Origin: JAPXSY01 sp034003585
GTDB taxonomy: Bacteria; Verrucomicrobiota; Kiritimatiellia; RFP12; UBA1067
Direction: 5' to 3'
Length of the DNA: 29,904 nucleotides
NCBI GenBank assembly: GCA_034003585.1
Contig: JAVEYH010000033.1
Coordinates: forward strand, 1 to 29,904
Below, in pieces: positions 14,191 through 21,652 of this stretch. Within the stretch, counting starts at the first letter, position 1, and the number at the start of each line of letters is the position of its first letter. A program made the translations under genes and the position numbers. The notes under the pieces are model-generated. The model made no database searches. It had not been told where the DNA came from and was given only the letters and a program-made list of their open reading frames with translations.

Positions 14191-14213
14191 CTAACTCCTA
14201 ACTCCTGACTTCT
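14191..14213 (+). repeat. Heptamer tandem repeat in the nfnA-nfnB spacer
   Basis: The 29-nt gap between nfnA and nfnB is made of three imperfect heptamers: TAACTCC, TAACTCC and TGACTTC. It leaves no normal ribosome binding site before the nfnB ATG. Confidence 0.6.
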
Positions 14214-14216
14214 CTC

Positions 14217-15704
14217 ATGCACACATCTCCCGAATCCCTTCATCAGGCTGCCGCCGCAACTCTGGCGGCGTTACAGGACCAGCCCCTTACCCCAAAGGCG
14301 CGCATGGCAATCCCCGCGCAGGCGATGCCGTCGCAGGATCCCGCCGTCCGGCGCGGCAACATGAGCGAGGTCGCGCTCGGCTACTCGGCCGAGCAGGCGC
14401 AGGTCGAGGCGATGCGTTGTCTCCAGTGCAAGAACGCGCCATGCGTGAGCGGATGCCCCGTCGGGATCCGGATCCCCGACTTCCTCAAGGCGGCGGCGGC
14501 CGGCCGCTTCGATGAGGCCGTCTCCATCATCCGCGAGAACAGCCTGCTGCCCGCGGTGTGCGGCCGCGTCTGCCCGCAGGAAGTGCAGTGCCAGGCCCCC
14601 TGCACGCTCGGCAAAGCGCTCAAGGATGTGGACAAGGCGGTCTCCATCGGGCGCGTGGAGCGTTATGTCTCCGACCTGGAGCGCGAGAGCGGCCGGCAGG
14701 CCGCGCCCGAGATCAAGCCCGCCACCGGCAAGAAGGTCGCGGTGATCGGCAGCGGCCCTGCCAGCATCACGGTCGCGGCCGACGTGCGGCGCGAAGGCCA
14801 CGGGGTGACGATGTTCGAGGCGTTCCACAAGCCCGGCGGCGTGCTGGTCTACGGCATCCCGGAGTTCCGGCTGCCCAAGGCGATCGTGCAGAACGAGATT
14901 GACCTGCTGCAGCGCATGGGCGTCAAGCTGGAGCTGAACTACGTGGTCGGCCGCACGCGCAAGATCAGGGACATGCTGGAGCAGGACGGTTTCGACGCCG
15001 TGTTTGTCGGCACCGGCGCGGGGCTCCCCAAGTTCATGAATATCCCGGGCGAGAATCTGGTGGGCGTCTTCTCCGCCAACGAATACCTGACGCGCGCGAA
15101 CCTGATGAAGGCCTACGACACCGCGCACGCCCACACGCCGCTCTACACCTCCAAAAAAGTGGCGGTGCTGGGCGGCGGCAACGTGGCGATGGACGCGGCC
15201 CGCATGGCGCTGCGGCTCGGCGCGGCGGAGGTGCACCTGGTCTACCGCCGCACCGAGAAGGAGATGCCCGCCCGTGTCGAGGAGGTGGCCCACGCGCGCG
15301 AAGAGGGCGTGATTTTCCACATGCTCCAGAATGCGGTGCGCATTCTCGGCGACGCTGACGACCGCGTGACGCAGATGGAGTGCCTGCGTTACGAGCTGGG
15401 CGAGCCCGACGCCTCGGGGCGCCGCAGCCCGGTGCCGATCCCCGGCAGCGAGTTCCTGATGGAGGTCGACACCGTGATCGTCGCGATCGGCAACGGCTCC
15501 AACCCGCTGATCAGCCAGACCACCGAAGGCCTGTCGGTCAACAAGTGGGGCAATATCATCGTGGATGAGAACGGCAAGAGTTCGATCGACGGCATCTACG
15601 CCGGCGGCGACATCGTGCTCGGCGCCGCGACCGTGATCCTCGCGATGGGCGAGGGACGCCGCGCCGCCGCCGCGATCAACACGTATCTGGCCGGCAAACC
15701 CTGA
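14217..15704 (+). CDS. nfnB: NfnB/SudA: bifurcating transhydrogenase large subunit (GltD-like)
   Basis: The 495-residue protein resembles the glutamate synthase small subunit. Its N-terminal Fe-S region has two four-cysteine sets (C68, C71, C76, C80 and C115, C119, C125, C129). A FAD-binding GSGPAS motif follows in KKVAVIGSGPASI (GSGPAG is usual), then an NADPH-binding LGGGNVAMDAAR and the C-terminal FAD motif IYAGGDIVLGAATVILAMGEG. Next to nfnA this identifies the large, bifurcating NfnB subunit rather than a true glutamate synthase; no large GltB gene is present. In older annotation it would be called gltD or gltA. The pair reduces NADP+ with NADH and reduced ferredoxin in the cytosol. Confidence 0.9.
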   Translation: MHTSPESLHQAAAATLAALQDQPLTPKARMAIPAQAMPSQDPAVRRGNMSEVALGYSAEQAQVEAMRCLQCKNAPCVSGCPVGIRIPDFLKAAAAGRFDEAVSIIRENSLLPAVCGRVCPQEVQCQAPCTLGKALKDVDKAVSIGRVERYVSDLERESGRQAAPEIKPATGKKVAVIGSGPASITVAADVRREGHGVTMFEAFHKPGGVLVYGIPEFRLPKAIVQNEIDLLQRMGVKLELNYVVGRTRKIRDMLEQDGFDAVFVGTGAGLPKFMNIPGENLVGVFSANEYLTRANLMKAYDTAHAHTPLYTSKKVAVLGGGNVAMDAARMALRLGAAEVHLVYRRTEKEMPARVEEVAHAREEGVIFHMLQNAVRILGDADDRVTQMECLRYELGEPDASGRRSPVPIPGSEFLMEVDTVIVAIGNGSNPLISQTTEGLSVNKWGNIIVDENGKSSIDGIYAGGDIVLGAATVILAMGEGRRAAAAINTYLAGKP

Positions 15705-15706
15705 AT

Positions 15707-15750
15707 CGGACAGGTCCGACAGGTCTGACGTGTCCGACCTGTCCGACACC
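15707..15750 (+). repeat. Nonamer GTCYGACNN tandem repeat before the hemolysin III gene
   Basis: Nine-base units GTCCGACAG, GTCTGACGT, GTCCGACCT and GTCCGACAC follow a partial TCGGACAG. The array is also an inverted repeat, since TCGGACAGGTC recurs as GACCTGTCCGA. It fills the whole nfnB-hlyIII spacer. Confidence 0.75.
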
Positions 15751-15753
15751 CTC

Positions 15754-16416
15754 ATGAAACACCTGGCCCCCAGAGAGTACACCGTTCCCGAGGAGATCTC
15801 TCACAGCGCGATCCACGCGCTGGGCAGTCATCTGGGGGCGGCGATGCTGGCGCTGATGGTGGTGTTCGGCGCGCGCAGCGGCGAGCAGGTGGCGTGGAAG
15901 GTGGTCAGCGGCGCGATTTTCGGCGCCACGGCGATCCTGCTTTACGCCATCTCGGCTGTCTACCACGCGGTCACGCATCCGCGCGCCAAGCAGATCTTGG
16001 AGGTGTGCGACCACATGGCGATCTACTTTCTGATCGCCGGCTCCTACACGCCCTTCACGCTGGTCACGCTGCGGCCGGAACATCCGGTGATCGGCTGGAC
16101 CATCTTCGGCATTGTGTGGGGCCTGACCGTGATGGGCGTGGTCTTCAAGGTCTTTTTCACCGGGAAGCTCCGCGTGGTCTCAACCCTGGCGTACGTGGGC
16201 ATGGGCTGGATCGTGGTCTTCGCGATCAAGCCCCTGATGGACGCGCTGCCGACCGCCGGCCTGGTCTGGCTGCTGGCCGGCGGCGGGCTCTACACCCTAG
16301 GCACGGTCTTCTACCTCTGGCGCCTCATGCCGTTCCACCACGCGGTCTGGCACCTCTTCGTGCTGGCCGGCACACTCTGCCACTTCTTCGCCGTGCTGTT
16401 CTATGTGATGATGTGA
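15754..16416 (+). CDS. Hemolysin III / PAQR-family membrane protein
   Basis: The 220-residue protein has seven predicted membrane helices and the HlyIII/PAQR motifs: S67 and H71 in ISAVYHAVTH, D86-H87 in CDHMAIYFLIAGSYTP, and H196-x3-H200 in HHAVWHLFVLAG near the C-terminus. The serine, aspartate and histidines match the zinc-site residues of this superfamily. The bacterial function is unsettled; the hemolysin name comes from one early report. I start at the ATG at 15754 because the upstream GTG (15730) lies in the nonamer repeat and would add SDLSDTL, a translation of the repeat. It follows nfnB by 49 nt, possibly in the same transcript. Confidence 0.9.
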   Translation: MKHLAPREYTVPEEISHSAIHALGSHLGAAMLALMVVFGARSGEQVAWKVVSGAIFGATAILLYAISAVYHAVTHPRAKQILEVCDHMAIYFLIAGSYTPFTLVTLRPEHPVIGWTIFGIVWGLTVMGVVFKVFFTGKLRVVSTLAYVGMGWIVVFAIKPLMDALPTAGLVWLLAGGGLYTLGTVFYLWRLMPFHHAVWHLFVLAGTLCHFFAVLFYVMM

Positions 16417-16483
16417 TGGGGCCAATGAGACAAGAACGTTCAACACGCAACGCTCACGTGGGTAGTTTCTTTGCCGCCCAGGG

Positions 16484-16512
16484 TTGACGGTGAGTGACAG
16501 AAATCTTATGTT
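16484..16512 (+). promoter_or_regulatory. Strong sigma70-like promoter of the phosphoesterase gene
   Basis: The -35 is TTGACG (16484-16489) and the -10 is TATGTT (16507-16512), with a 17 bp spacer. A leader of about 58 nt follows, ending in a GAGGAG ribosome binding site. Confidence 0.7.
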
Positions 16513-16577
16513 GAGGCCGGTTTGCGGTGTTTACCTTGGCCTTGCCAGCCGGCAAAGCGCTTACTAGAGGAGAGACC

Positions 16578-17543
16578 ATGAACAGGCCCCTGCAGCGCCG
16601 TGATTTTCTGCGTTCCACCCTGGCGGCGGGCGCGCTGGTCGCCACATCCCGTCTGCCGTCGCTCGCGGATAACCCCGCGCTGTTCCCGAAGCGCGGCAAG
16701 TTCGAGCGCCTCGTCCTCTCCTACGCGCACATCGACGCCGGCGCGACGAAGCCGTTCTCGCTCCTGCATATCTCGGACACGCACTTCACGGAGGCCTATC
16801 CGCACGAGGACGAGAGAAAGCAAAAGTTGAAGGAGGCCCGCACGCAGACGTTCGGGGGCCGCCAGGAGGAGGCGCTTAAGGACTCGCTCGCGTGGGCCAA
16901 GGACAACGTGGACTTTGTCCTGCATACGGGTGACCTGATCGACTGGCTGAGCGAGGCGAACCTCGATCTCGTGAAGAAATACTGGGGCGGCGAGATGCTG
17001 GGCGCCCTGGGCAATCACGAGTTCTCGCGCTACATGTGGCTGGAGCCGAGCGAAAACACGGAGGCGTACAAGGCGCGGAGCGCGGACATGCTCGCCAAGG
17101 CGTTTCCCTTCGATATCCGCTTTCACTCGCAGGTGGTGAACGGCGTCAACTTTGTGACGCTCGATTCGGTCTACGGCTATGTCTGCCCCGATCAGGTGGA
17201 GCGTTTCCGGGCCGAGGCGAAGAAGGGCCTGCCGATCGTCCTCTGCACGCACGTGCCGTTCCACACGGACGGCATCTGGCGCGCGAGCCAGAAGTTCTGG
17301 TCGCGGGCCGGAAAGAAGTTCGCGTCCGCCGCGATCCCGGACGCCCGCGGCGACTACAAGACGCAGCAGACCGATCCGACGACGCGCGGCTTCATCGCGT
17401 ATCTCAAGACCGAGCCGCTGCTGAAAGGCATTCTCTCAGGCCATCTCCACATCACGGTGCGGGACCGCTTCTCCCCGACGGCGGTGCAGTACGTCGTGGG
17501 CGGAAACTTCCTGTTCCACGGCCAGGAGATCACCTTCGCCTAA
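16578..17543 (+). CDS. Tat-exported calcineurin-like metallophosphoesterase
   Basis: The 321-residue protein begins MNRPLQRRDFLRSTLAAGAL, a twin-arginine signal, so it acts in the periplasm or outside. The metal-ion phosphoesterase core is complete: D67-x-H69 in HISDTHF, G118-D119 in HTGDLID, G-N146-H147-E in LGNHEF, a later His in LCTHVPFH and GHLH in SGHLHI. The order is that of PF00149 enzymes, which cleave phosphomonoesters or diesters with a di-metal centre. The natural substrate is not evident. GAGGAG lies about 7 nt before the ATG, and a strong promoter precedes it. Confidence 0.88.
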   Translation: MNRPLQRRDFLRSTLAAGALVATSRLPSLADNPALFPKRGKFERLVLSYAHIDAGATKPFSLLHISDTHFTEAYPHEDERKQKLKEARTQTFGGRQEEALKDSLAWAKDNVDFVLHTGDLIDWLSEANLDLVKKYWGGEMLGALGNHEFSRYMWLEPSENTEAYKARSADMLAKAFPFDIRFHSQVVNGVNFVTLDSVYGYVCPDQVERFRAEAKKGLPIVLCTHVPFHTDGIWRASQKFWSRAGKKFASAAIPDARGDYKTQQTDPTTRGFIAYLKTEPLLKGILSGHLHITVRDRFSPTAVQYVVGGNFLFHGQEITFA

Positions 17544-17636
17544 CGCCGTCGCGGGCCGGGCCGTTCCGCCCCCAGCCTCGCGGGTCGGTGACTTTTGCCT
17601 TTTCCCCGGCGCGGCCAACGTTTATAACTACCGCGA

Positions 17637-18320
17637 ATGGGCAAACCGAAAAAATCAAAACGCCGCGCCGGCGCCCCCTGCGCCGAACAGGCGGCCGCGG
17701 CCCCGACCGCAGAGAGCAACCCTGCCGATCCAATCGCAGCCGTTGCTCCGGTTGAGGTTTTGTTGCCCGAGGCGGCGGACTCCCTGCCGGACCGGTTGGA
17801 CGCGGCGCCGCTTCCCGAGCCCGCGCCGGAAGGAAAAGCCCTTGTTCCCGCCAGCTCCCGCTGGCGCCGGATCGCGCCGGACCTGGCCAAGGTTTCAATC
17901 GCCCTCGCGGTCATCGCCCTGGCGGCGGCCATCTGGTACAAGCCGCCTCTGATCCGCGCCGGGTTCCCCTATCTGAGGTACCGCCACGGCAACCGCGTGC
18001 TGACCGACGCCGTGCTTTACCGGCCGTTGGCCATGCCCACGCGGTACTACCTCATGCTGCCCGCGCAGGTGGCCGGGCGCTACACCTGGTTCGCGGTCGA
18101 CCGGCGTCGCGAGGTGGCGGCCCTCGCGGAGGCGCCGCGGCACCGGTTTCTCGGCCGACCCGCCATCCGGCGCAGCGACCCGTTGGGGCTCGACCTCGAA
18201 TTCCGCAAACTCGACGGTTCCGAATGGCGCGTCTTTTTCTTCGACGACGCCATCGTCTTCTCGAACAGCGTGCTCGCCGTGCGCTTGGACACCTCGGCAG
18301 ACGCCAGCGCTGTCTGGTGA
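17637..18320 (+). CDS. Single-pass membrane protein of unknown function
   Basis: The 227-residue protein has a basic start (MGKPKKSKRRAG), a low-complexity Ala/Pro/Glu-rich segment to about residue 75, one membrane helix at about 85-100 (KVSIALAVIALAAAIW), and a globular C-terminal domain of about 125 residues containing YYLMLPAQVAGRYTWFAVD and WRVFFFDDAIVF. I recognise no family. The topology is probably N-in with the C-terminal domain outside. A TATAAC box (17623-17628) ends 8 nt before the ATG, with a weak TTTTCC -35 at 17 bp, again suggesting a near-leaderless mRNA. It stands between a phosphoesterase gene and purM with no clear link to either. Confidence 0.6.
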   Translation: MGKPKKSKRRAGAPCAEQAAAAPTAESNPADPIAAVAPVEVLLPEAADSLPDRLDAAPLPEPAPEGKALVPASSRWRRIAPDLAKVSIALAVIALAAAIWYKPPLIRAGFPYLRYRHGNRVLTDAVLYRPLAMPTRYYLMLPAQVAGRYTWFAVDRRREVAALAEAPRHRFLGRPAIRRSDPLGLDLEFRKLDGSEWRVFFFDDAIVFSNSVLAVRLDTSADASAVW

Positions 18321-18485
18321 CCTCCGCGGAAGCGGGGCCCCATCCCCAAATCCGGCCGCCGCAGTCAAACCTGTACTATTCTATCAATTAAGTTGGTTTT
18401 GGCGTTTTTGGCTGGAATCCATCGGAAGAAAATGGTATTTTGCGGCGATTTTCAAACACTCACTTTTGTTCGGGGAGGATCTCGG

Positions 18486-19538
18486 ATGACAAAACAGACA
18501 ACGCCCAATCGTGCTGTTTCGGCGTACGCGCAGGCCGGAGTGGATATCGACTCGAAGATGTCTGGCATCGAGATCATCAAGAAGATGGTGGGGGCCACAA
18601 CCACCAAGGGCGTGGTCGGCGGCATCGGCAGTTTCGGCGGACTTTTCCATTCGCCCGGCAAGGATCACCTGCTGGTCGCGAGCACGGACGGCGTCGGCAC
18701 CAAGCTCAAGGTGGCGGCGCTGGCCAAAAAGCACGACACGGTCGGTCAGGATCTGGTCAACCACTGTGTGAACGACATTCTGGTCCAGGGCGCGAAGCCG
18801 CTCTTCTTTCTGGATTACATCGGCACGGCGCGGTTTGATGTGGAGATCTTCCGGGACGTGGTCGCGGGGCTCTGCAAAGCCTGCCGGGAGAACGGATGCG
18901 CGCTGCTGGGCGGCGAGACGGCCGAGATGCCCGGGCTCTACCCCCAGGGCGAGTACGATCTGGTCGGCACGATCGTCGGCACGGTGGCGCGCAAAAAGGT
19001 CATCACCGGCAGCGCGATCCGCGCTGGCGACGTGATCCTCGGCCTGCCTTCCGGCGGCCTTCAGACCAACGGCTTCTCGCTGGCGCGCAAAGTCATCATC
19101 GACCAGTGCGGCCTCACGCCGCAGGATCTGATCCCCGGAACGCGGATGACGGTGACCGACACGCTGCTTGCCCTGCACCGCAGTTTCCTGAAACCCGTGA
19201 CCGCGCTGATGGCCAAGGTTCCGGTCCGCGGCATGGCCCACATCACCGGCGGCGGGTTTGTGGACAACATCCCGCGCGTGCTGCCCCCGACCTGCAACGC
19301 GGTCATCCACCGCAACAGTTGGCAGCCCCCGACCGTCTTCACCTTTCTGGAGCGCCAGGGCAAGGTGGATCACGACGAGATGTACCGCGTCTTCAACATG
19401 GGGATCGGCTTCGTGATCATCGTGCGGCGCAAGGATCTCACGGCGGCGCTGAAAACGCTGAAGGCGCAGCGGCAGGCGCCGGTGGTCATCGGCGTGATCG
19501 AGAAAGGCTGCAAGAAAGTGATCTACCGCGACCGGTGA
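18486..19538 (+). CDS. purM: Phosphoribosylformylglycinamidine cyclo-ligase (AIR synthase)
   Basis: This 350-residue cytosolic enzyme of purine biosynthesis uses ATP to close FGAM to aminoimidazole ribotide (EC 6.3.3.1). Family motifs are VSAYAQAGVDIDSK at the N-terminus, LVASTDGVGTKLK near residue 70, NHCVNDILVQGAKPLFFLDY, GGETAEMPGLYP and LPSGGLQTNGFSL. Length is typical. The ATG at 18486 is preceded by GGGAGGAT at good distance and matches family starts; an ATG in frame at 18393 would add non-conserved residues. No other purine genes are adjacent. A hairpin terminator shared with the convergent histone-like gene follows. Confidence 0.95.
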   Translation: MTKQTTPNRAVSAYAQAGVDIDSKMSGIEIIKKMVGATTTKGVVGGIGSFGGLFHSPGKDHLLVASTDGVGTKLKVAALAKKHDTVGQDLVNHCVNDILVQGAKPLFFLDYIGTARFDVEIFRDVVAGLCKACRENGCALLGGETAEMPGLYPQGEYDLVGTIVGTVARKKVITGSAIRAGDVILGLPSGGLQTNGFSLARKVIIDQCGLTPQDLIPGTRMTVTDTLLALHRSFLKPVTALMAKVPVRGMAHITGGGFVDNIPRVLPPTCNAVIHRNSWQPPTVFTFLERQGKVDHDEMYRVFNMGIGFVIIVRRKDLTAALKTLKAQRQAPVVIGVIEKGCKKVIYRDR

Positions 19539-19563
19539 GCCGCGGCACCGTTCGGACGCGGCG

Positions 19564-19600
19564 AAAAAAAACACTCCCGCAGCCACAGCCGCGGGAGTGT
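19564..19600 (-). terminator. Rho-independent terminator of the histone-like gene
   Basis: A perfect 10 bp stem, ACACTCCCGC (19571-19580) with GCGGGAGTGT (19591-19600), has a 10-nt loop. On the minus strand it is followed by eight T residues, making a strong terminator for the leftward histone-like gene. For purM on the plus strand the trailing T-tract is weak, so any action there is inferred. Confidence 0.85.
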
Positions 19601-19620
19601 CGTTCTTTCAGGAGAGCCCC

Positions 19621-19818
19621 TTACTTCTTCGCCTTTTTCGCGGCAACCTTCTTCACCGCTTTCTTCGGCGCCGCTTTCTTCACCGCTTTCTTCGGCGCGG
19701 CCTTCTTGGCAGGGGCTTTCTTCACAGCGGCTTTCTTGGGCGCCGCCTTCTTAGCAGGAGCCGCCTTCTTAGCAGGAGCTGCTTTTTTCTTTGCAGGAGC
19801 TGCTTTCTTTGTGGCCAT
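19621..19818 (-). CDS. Histone H1-like Lys/Ala/Pro-rich DNA-binding protein
   Basis: The 65-residue protein is composed almost wholly of Lys, Ala, Pro and Val in repeats of AAPAKK and AAPKKAVKK. This is the composition of eukaryotic H1 tails and of bacterial H1-like nucleoproteins (such as chlamydial Hc2-type proteins), which bind and compact DNA without a fixed fold. No other domain is present. I start at the ATG at 19818, which has AAGGA 8 nt upstream; the ATG at 19884 would add a Cys-rich, non-repeat leader. A promoter TTGCAA, 16 bp, TACAGT lies about 90 bp upstream, and a strong terminator follows. A strongly expressed nucleoid protein is likely; RNA binding is possible. Confidence 0.8.
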   Translation of the reverse strand: MATKKAAPAKKKAAPAKKAAPAKKAAPKKAAVKKAPAKKAAPKKAVKKAAPKKAVKKVAAKKAKK

Positions 19819-19903
19819 TGCGTTGTCCTTTCGTTTGTGTGACTCAGTTCGGCAACACGCTGTCGCATCGCGAAGACAATACAACGCATGTTGTTTTGAG
19901 AGT

Positions 19904-19931
19904 ACTGTATCCGTTGATTCGGAAATTGCAA
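19904..19931 (-). promoter_or_regulatory. Promoter of the histone-like gene
   Basis: On the minus strand TTGCAA (19931-19926), a 16 bp spacer and TACAGT (19909-19904) give a leader of about 79 nt. Upstream of it, 19936-19970 holds long A/T tracts that may act as an UP element or bent DNA. Confidence 0.5.
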
Positions 19932-20005
19932 GAACACTTTTTTAAAAAAATTGAAATTTTTTTTCCGCTCGTTCTCTGCGCGCGGCGGCGGAACATCTTT
20001 TCTTT

Positions 20006-20033
20006 TTGCATTCGCGCGCCGCCGCGCTACAAT
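20006..20033 (+). promoter_or_regulatory. Promoter of the zinc-ribbon gene and perhaps thiH
   Basis: The -35 is TTGCAT (20006-20011) and the -10 is TACAAT (20028-20033), with a 16 bp spacer. A leader of about 43 nt reaches the ATG at 20083, with no clear Shine-Dalgarno. Confidence 0.55.
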
Positions 20034-20082
20034 GCGGCCTCATTCATCCCACACGGATGTTCCCTTTTTTCCGGTCACGTTT

Positions 20083-20496
20083 ATGAAACCGCCTTCCCGT
20101 GAAATCCGTTGCACCGCCTGCGGCCAGACAACACTGGCCCGCGCCGAACCGGTTTACGACGGCTTCAAAAAAATCGGCGAGGCGTTTCTCTGCACCGGGT
20201 GCGGCGCGCGCTACGCCTCTGCGGCGGAGACGCCCTTCGCGGCGGCGGACGCGCGCCCGCGCGTCTTCACCGAGCAGGACCAACCCGCGCGCCCCGTTGT
20301 CTTCCGCGAGGAAGAGCGTCGCCACAGTTGCGGCTGGTGCCGTCACTTTGTGGTGAACCCCTTCGCGCAGCGGTGCGGCCTGACCAACCGGCACACGGAG
20401 GCAACGGATCTCTGCGTGCGTTTCGAATCCAAGCCGCCAACCGAACCCGCCGGCGCGCCGCCGGATGAAAGCGGGGCGCCGCCGCGCGAATCGTGA
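20083..20496 (+). CDS. Small protein with zinc-ribbon-like cysteine motifs
   Basis: The 137-residue protein has an N-terminal CxxC pair set (IRCTACGQ at about 9-12 and LCTGCGARY at about 37-40), typical of a zinc ribbon. A second set follows: CGWCRHF, then single Cys in RCGLTN and LCVRF. The C-terminus is Pro/Glu-rich and probably disordered. I recognise no family. The ATG at 20083 is chosen because upstream in-frame starts (19951) read through the promoter and A/T tracts. thiH starts 22 nt after its stop, so the two are probably cotranscribed; whether it helps thiamine synthesis or Fe-S chemistry is unknown. Confidence 0.65.
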   Translation: MKPPSREIRCTACGQTTLARAEPVYDGFKKIGEAFLCTGCGARYASAAETPFAAADARPRVFTEQDQPARPVVFREEERRHSCGWCRHFVVNPFAQRCGLTNRHTEATDLCVRFESKPPTEPAGAPPDESGAPPRES

Positions 20497-20518
20497 ACGG
20501 CACGCCCCGGATCTCACC

Positions 20519-21652
20519 ATGCCGCAACACACCCCTTTTCTCGACCTGCTCGCCGAATGGACGCCCGCCCGCGTCCGGGAACGGATCGCTTCGCGCACGC
20601 CCGCGGATGTCGCGGCGGCGCTGGCCGCGGCAGGGCGGTATCAGCCGCACCATCTGGCCGCGCTGCTCTCGCCCGCGGCGGAAGCCTCGCTGGAACCGCT
20701 GGCCCGGCTCTCCGCGCACTGGACGCGCCAGCGCTTCGGACACGCCGTGCAGTTTTTCGCGCCGCTCTATGTTTCGAACTTCTGCTGCAACGGCTGCCGC
20801 TACTGCGGGTTCAACCGCAACACCCGCGACACTGTGCGCCGCGCCCTGACGCTGGAGGAGGCTGAAGCCGAGGCCGCATGTTTGGCGGATCAGGGGTTCA
20901 GCCACATCCTGCTCGTCTCGGGCGAGGATCTCGCGAACACGCCGCCCGCCTATTTTGCGGAGCTGACGCGCCGGATCCGCCACCGCTTCGCCTCGGTCAA
21001 CATCGAAATCTACGCGCTCACCCTCGCGGAGTACCGGATGCTGGCCGCGGCCGGGGTGGACGGCATGACCATGTTCCAGGAGACCTACAATCCGGAGGTG
21101 TACGCGGCGTACCATCCGAGCGGTCCCAAGCGCGATTTCGCCAACCGGCTCGACGCGTTTGAGCGCGCCGCGCAGGCCGGGCTCACCTTCATCGGGCTCG
21201 GTTCGCTGCTGGGCATCAACGACTGGCGCGAGGAGGCGTTCTACCTCGGCCTGCACGCGCACTTCCTGCAGACGCGCCACTGGCGCGCCTCCCTCGCGAT
21301 CTCCTTCCCGCGCATGCGTCCGGCGCACGGCGGCACGCCGCCGGCGCACCCGGTTTCGGACGCCCATTTCGTTCAGCTCCTGTGCGCACTGCGCACGCAG
21401 CTGCCGGATGTGACGATGACCCTCTCCACGCGCGAGCTGCCGGGTTTCCGCGAGAGCCTGGTGCGGCTGGCGGTGACCAAAATGTCCGCGGGCGCCAAGA
21501 CCACGCCCGGCGGATACACGGAGCAGACGCAGGCCGAGGCGCAGTTTGACGTGGCGGACCGGCGTCCGCTGCGCGAGGTGGCCGCCGCGCTCGCCGCGCT
21601 CGGCTTCGATCCGGTCATGAAGGACTGGGACCGCGCGTACGGGACGCCGTGA
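20519..21652 (+). CDS. thiH: ThiH-like radical SAM 2-iminoacetate synthase
   Basis: The 377-residue radical SAM enzyme cleaves tyrosine to 2-iminoacetate (dehydroglycine) for the thiazole of thiamine. The [4Fe-4S]/SAM motif is C89-x3-C93-x2-C96 in NFCCNGCRYCGFNR. VSGEDLANTPPAYF, MFQETYNPEVYAAYHP and the C-terminal KMSAGAKTTPGGYTE are ThiH-specific. HydG, the close hydrogenase-maturation relative, has an extra C-terminal Fe-S domain that is absent here. No thiG, thiS or thiF lies in the window. The ATG at 20519 fits the family. The last 38 bp overlap the 3' end of lipA on the other strand. Confidence 0.9.
   Translation: MPQHTPFLDLLAEWTPARVRERIASRTPADVAAALAAAGRYQPHHLAALLSPAAEASLEPLARLSAHWTRQRFGHAVQFFAPLYVSNFCCNGCRYCGFNRNTRDTVRRALTLEEAEAEAACLADQGFSHILLVSGEDLANTPPAYFAELTRRIRHRFASVNIEIYALTLAEYRMLAAAGVDGMTMFQETYNPEVYAAYHPSGPKRDFANRLDAFERAAQAGLTFIGLGSLLGINDWREEAFYLGLHAHFLQTRHWRASLAISFPRMRPAHGGTPPAHPVSDAHFVQLLCALRTQLPDVTMTLSTRELPGFRESLVRLAVTKMSAGAKTTPGGYTEQTQAEAQFDVADRRPLREVAAALAALGFDPVMKDWDRAYGTP

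Noticed and set aside
14271..15782. Long minus-strand open frame opposite nfnB.
   Set aside because: Shadow; its N-terminus (SDTSDLSDLSD) is just the nonamer repeat translated.
19597..19842. Plus-strand open frame rich in Phe/Leu/Arg opposite the histone-like gene.
   Set aside because: Antisense shadow of Lys/Ala repeats; no start signals.
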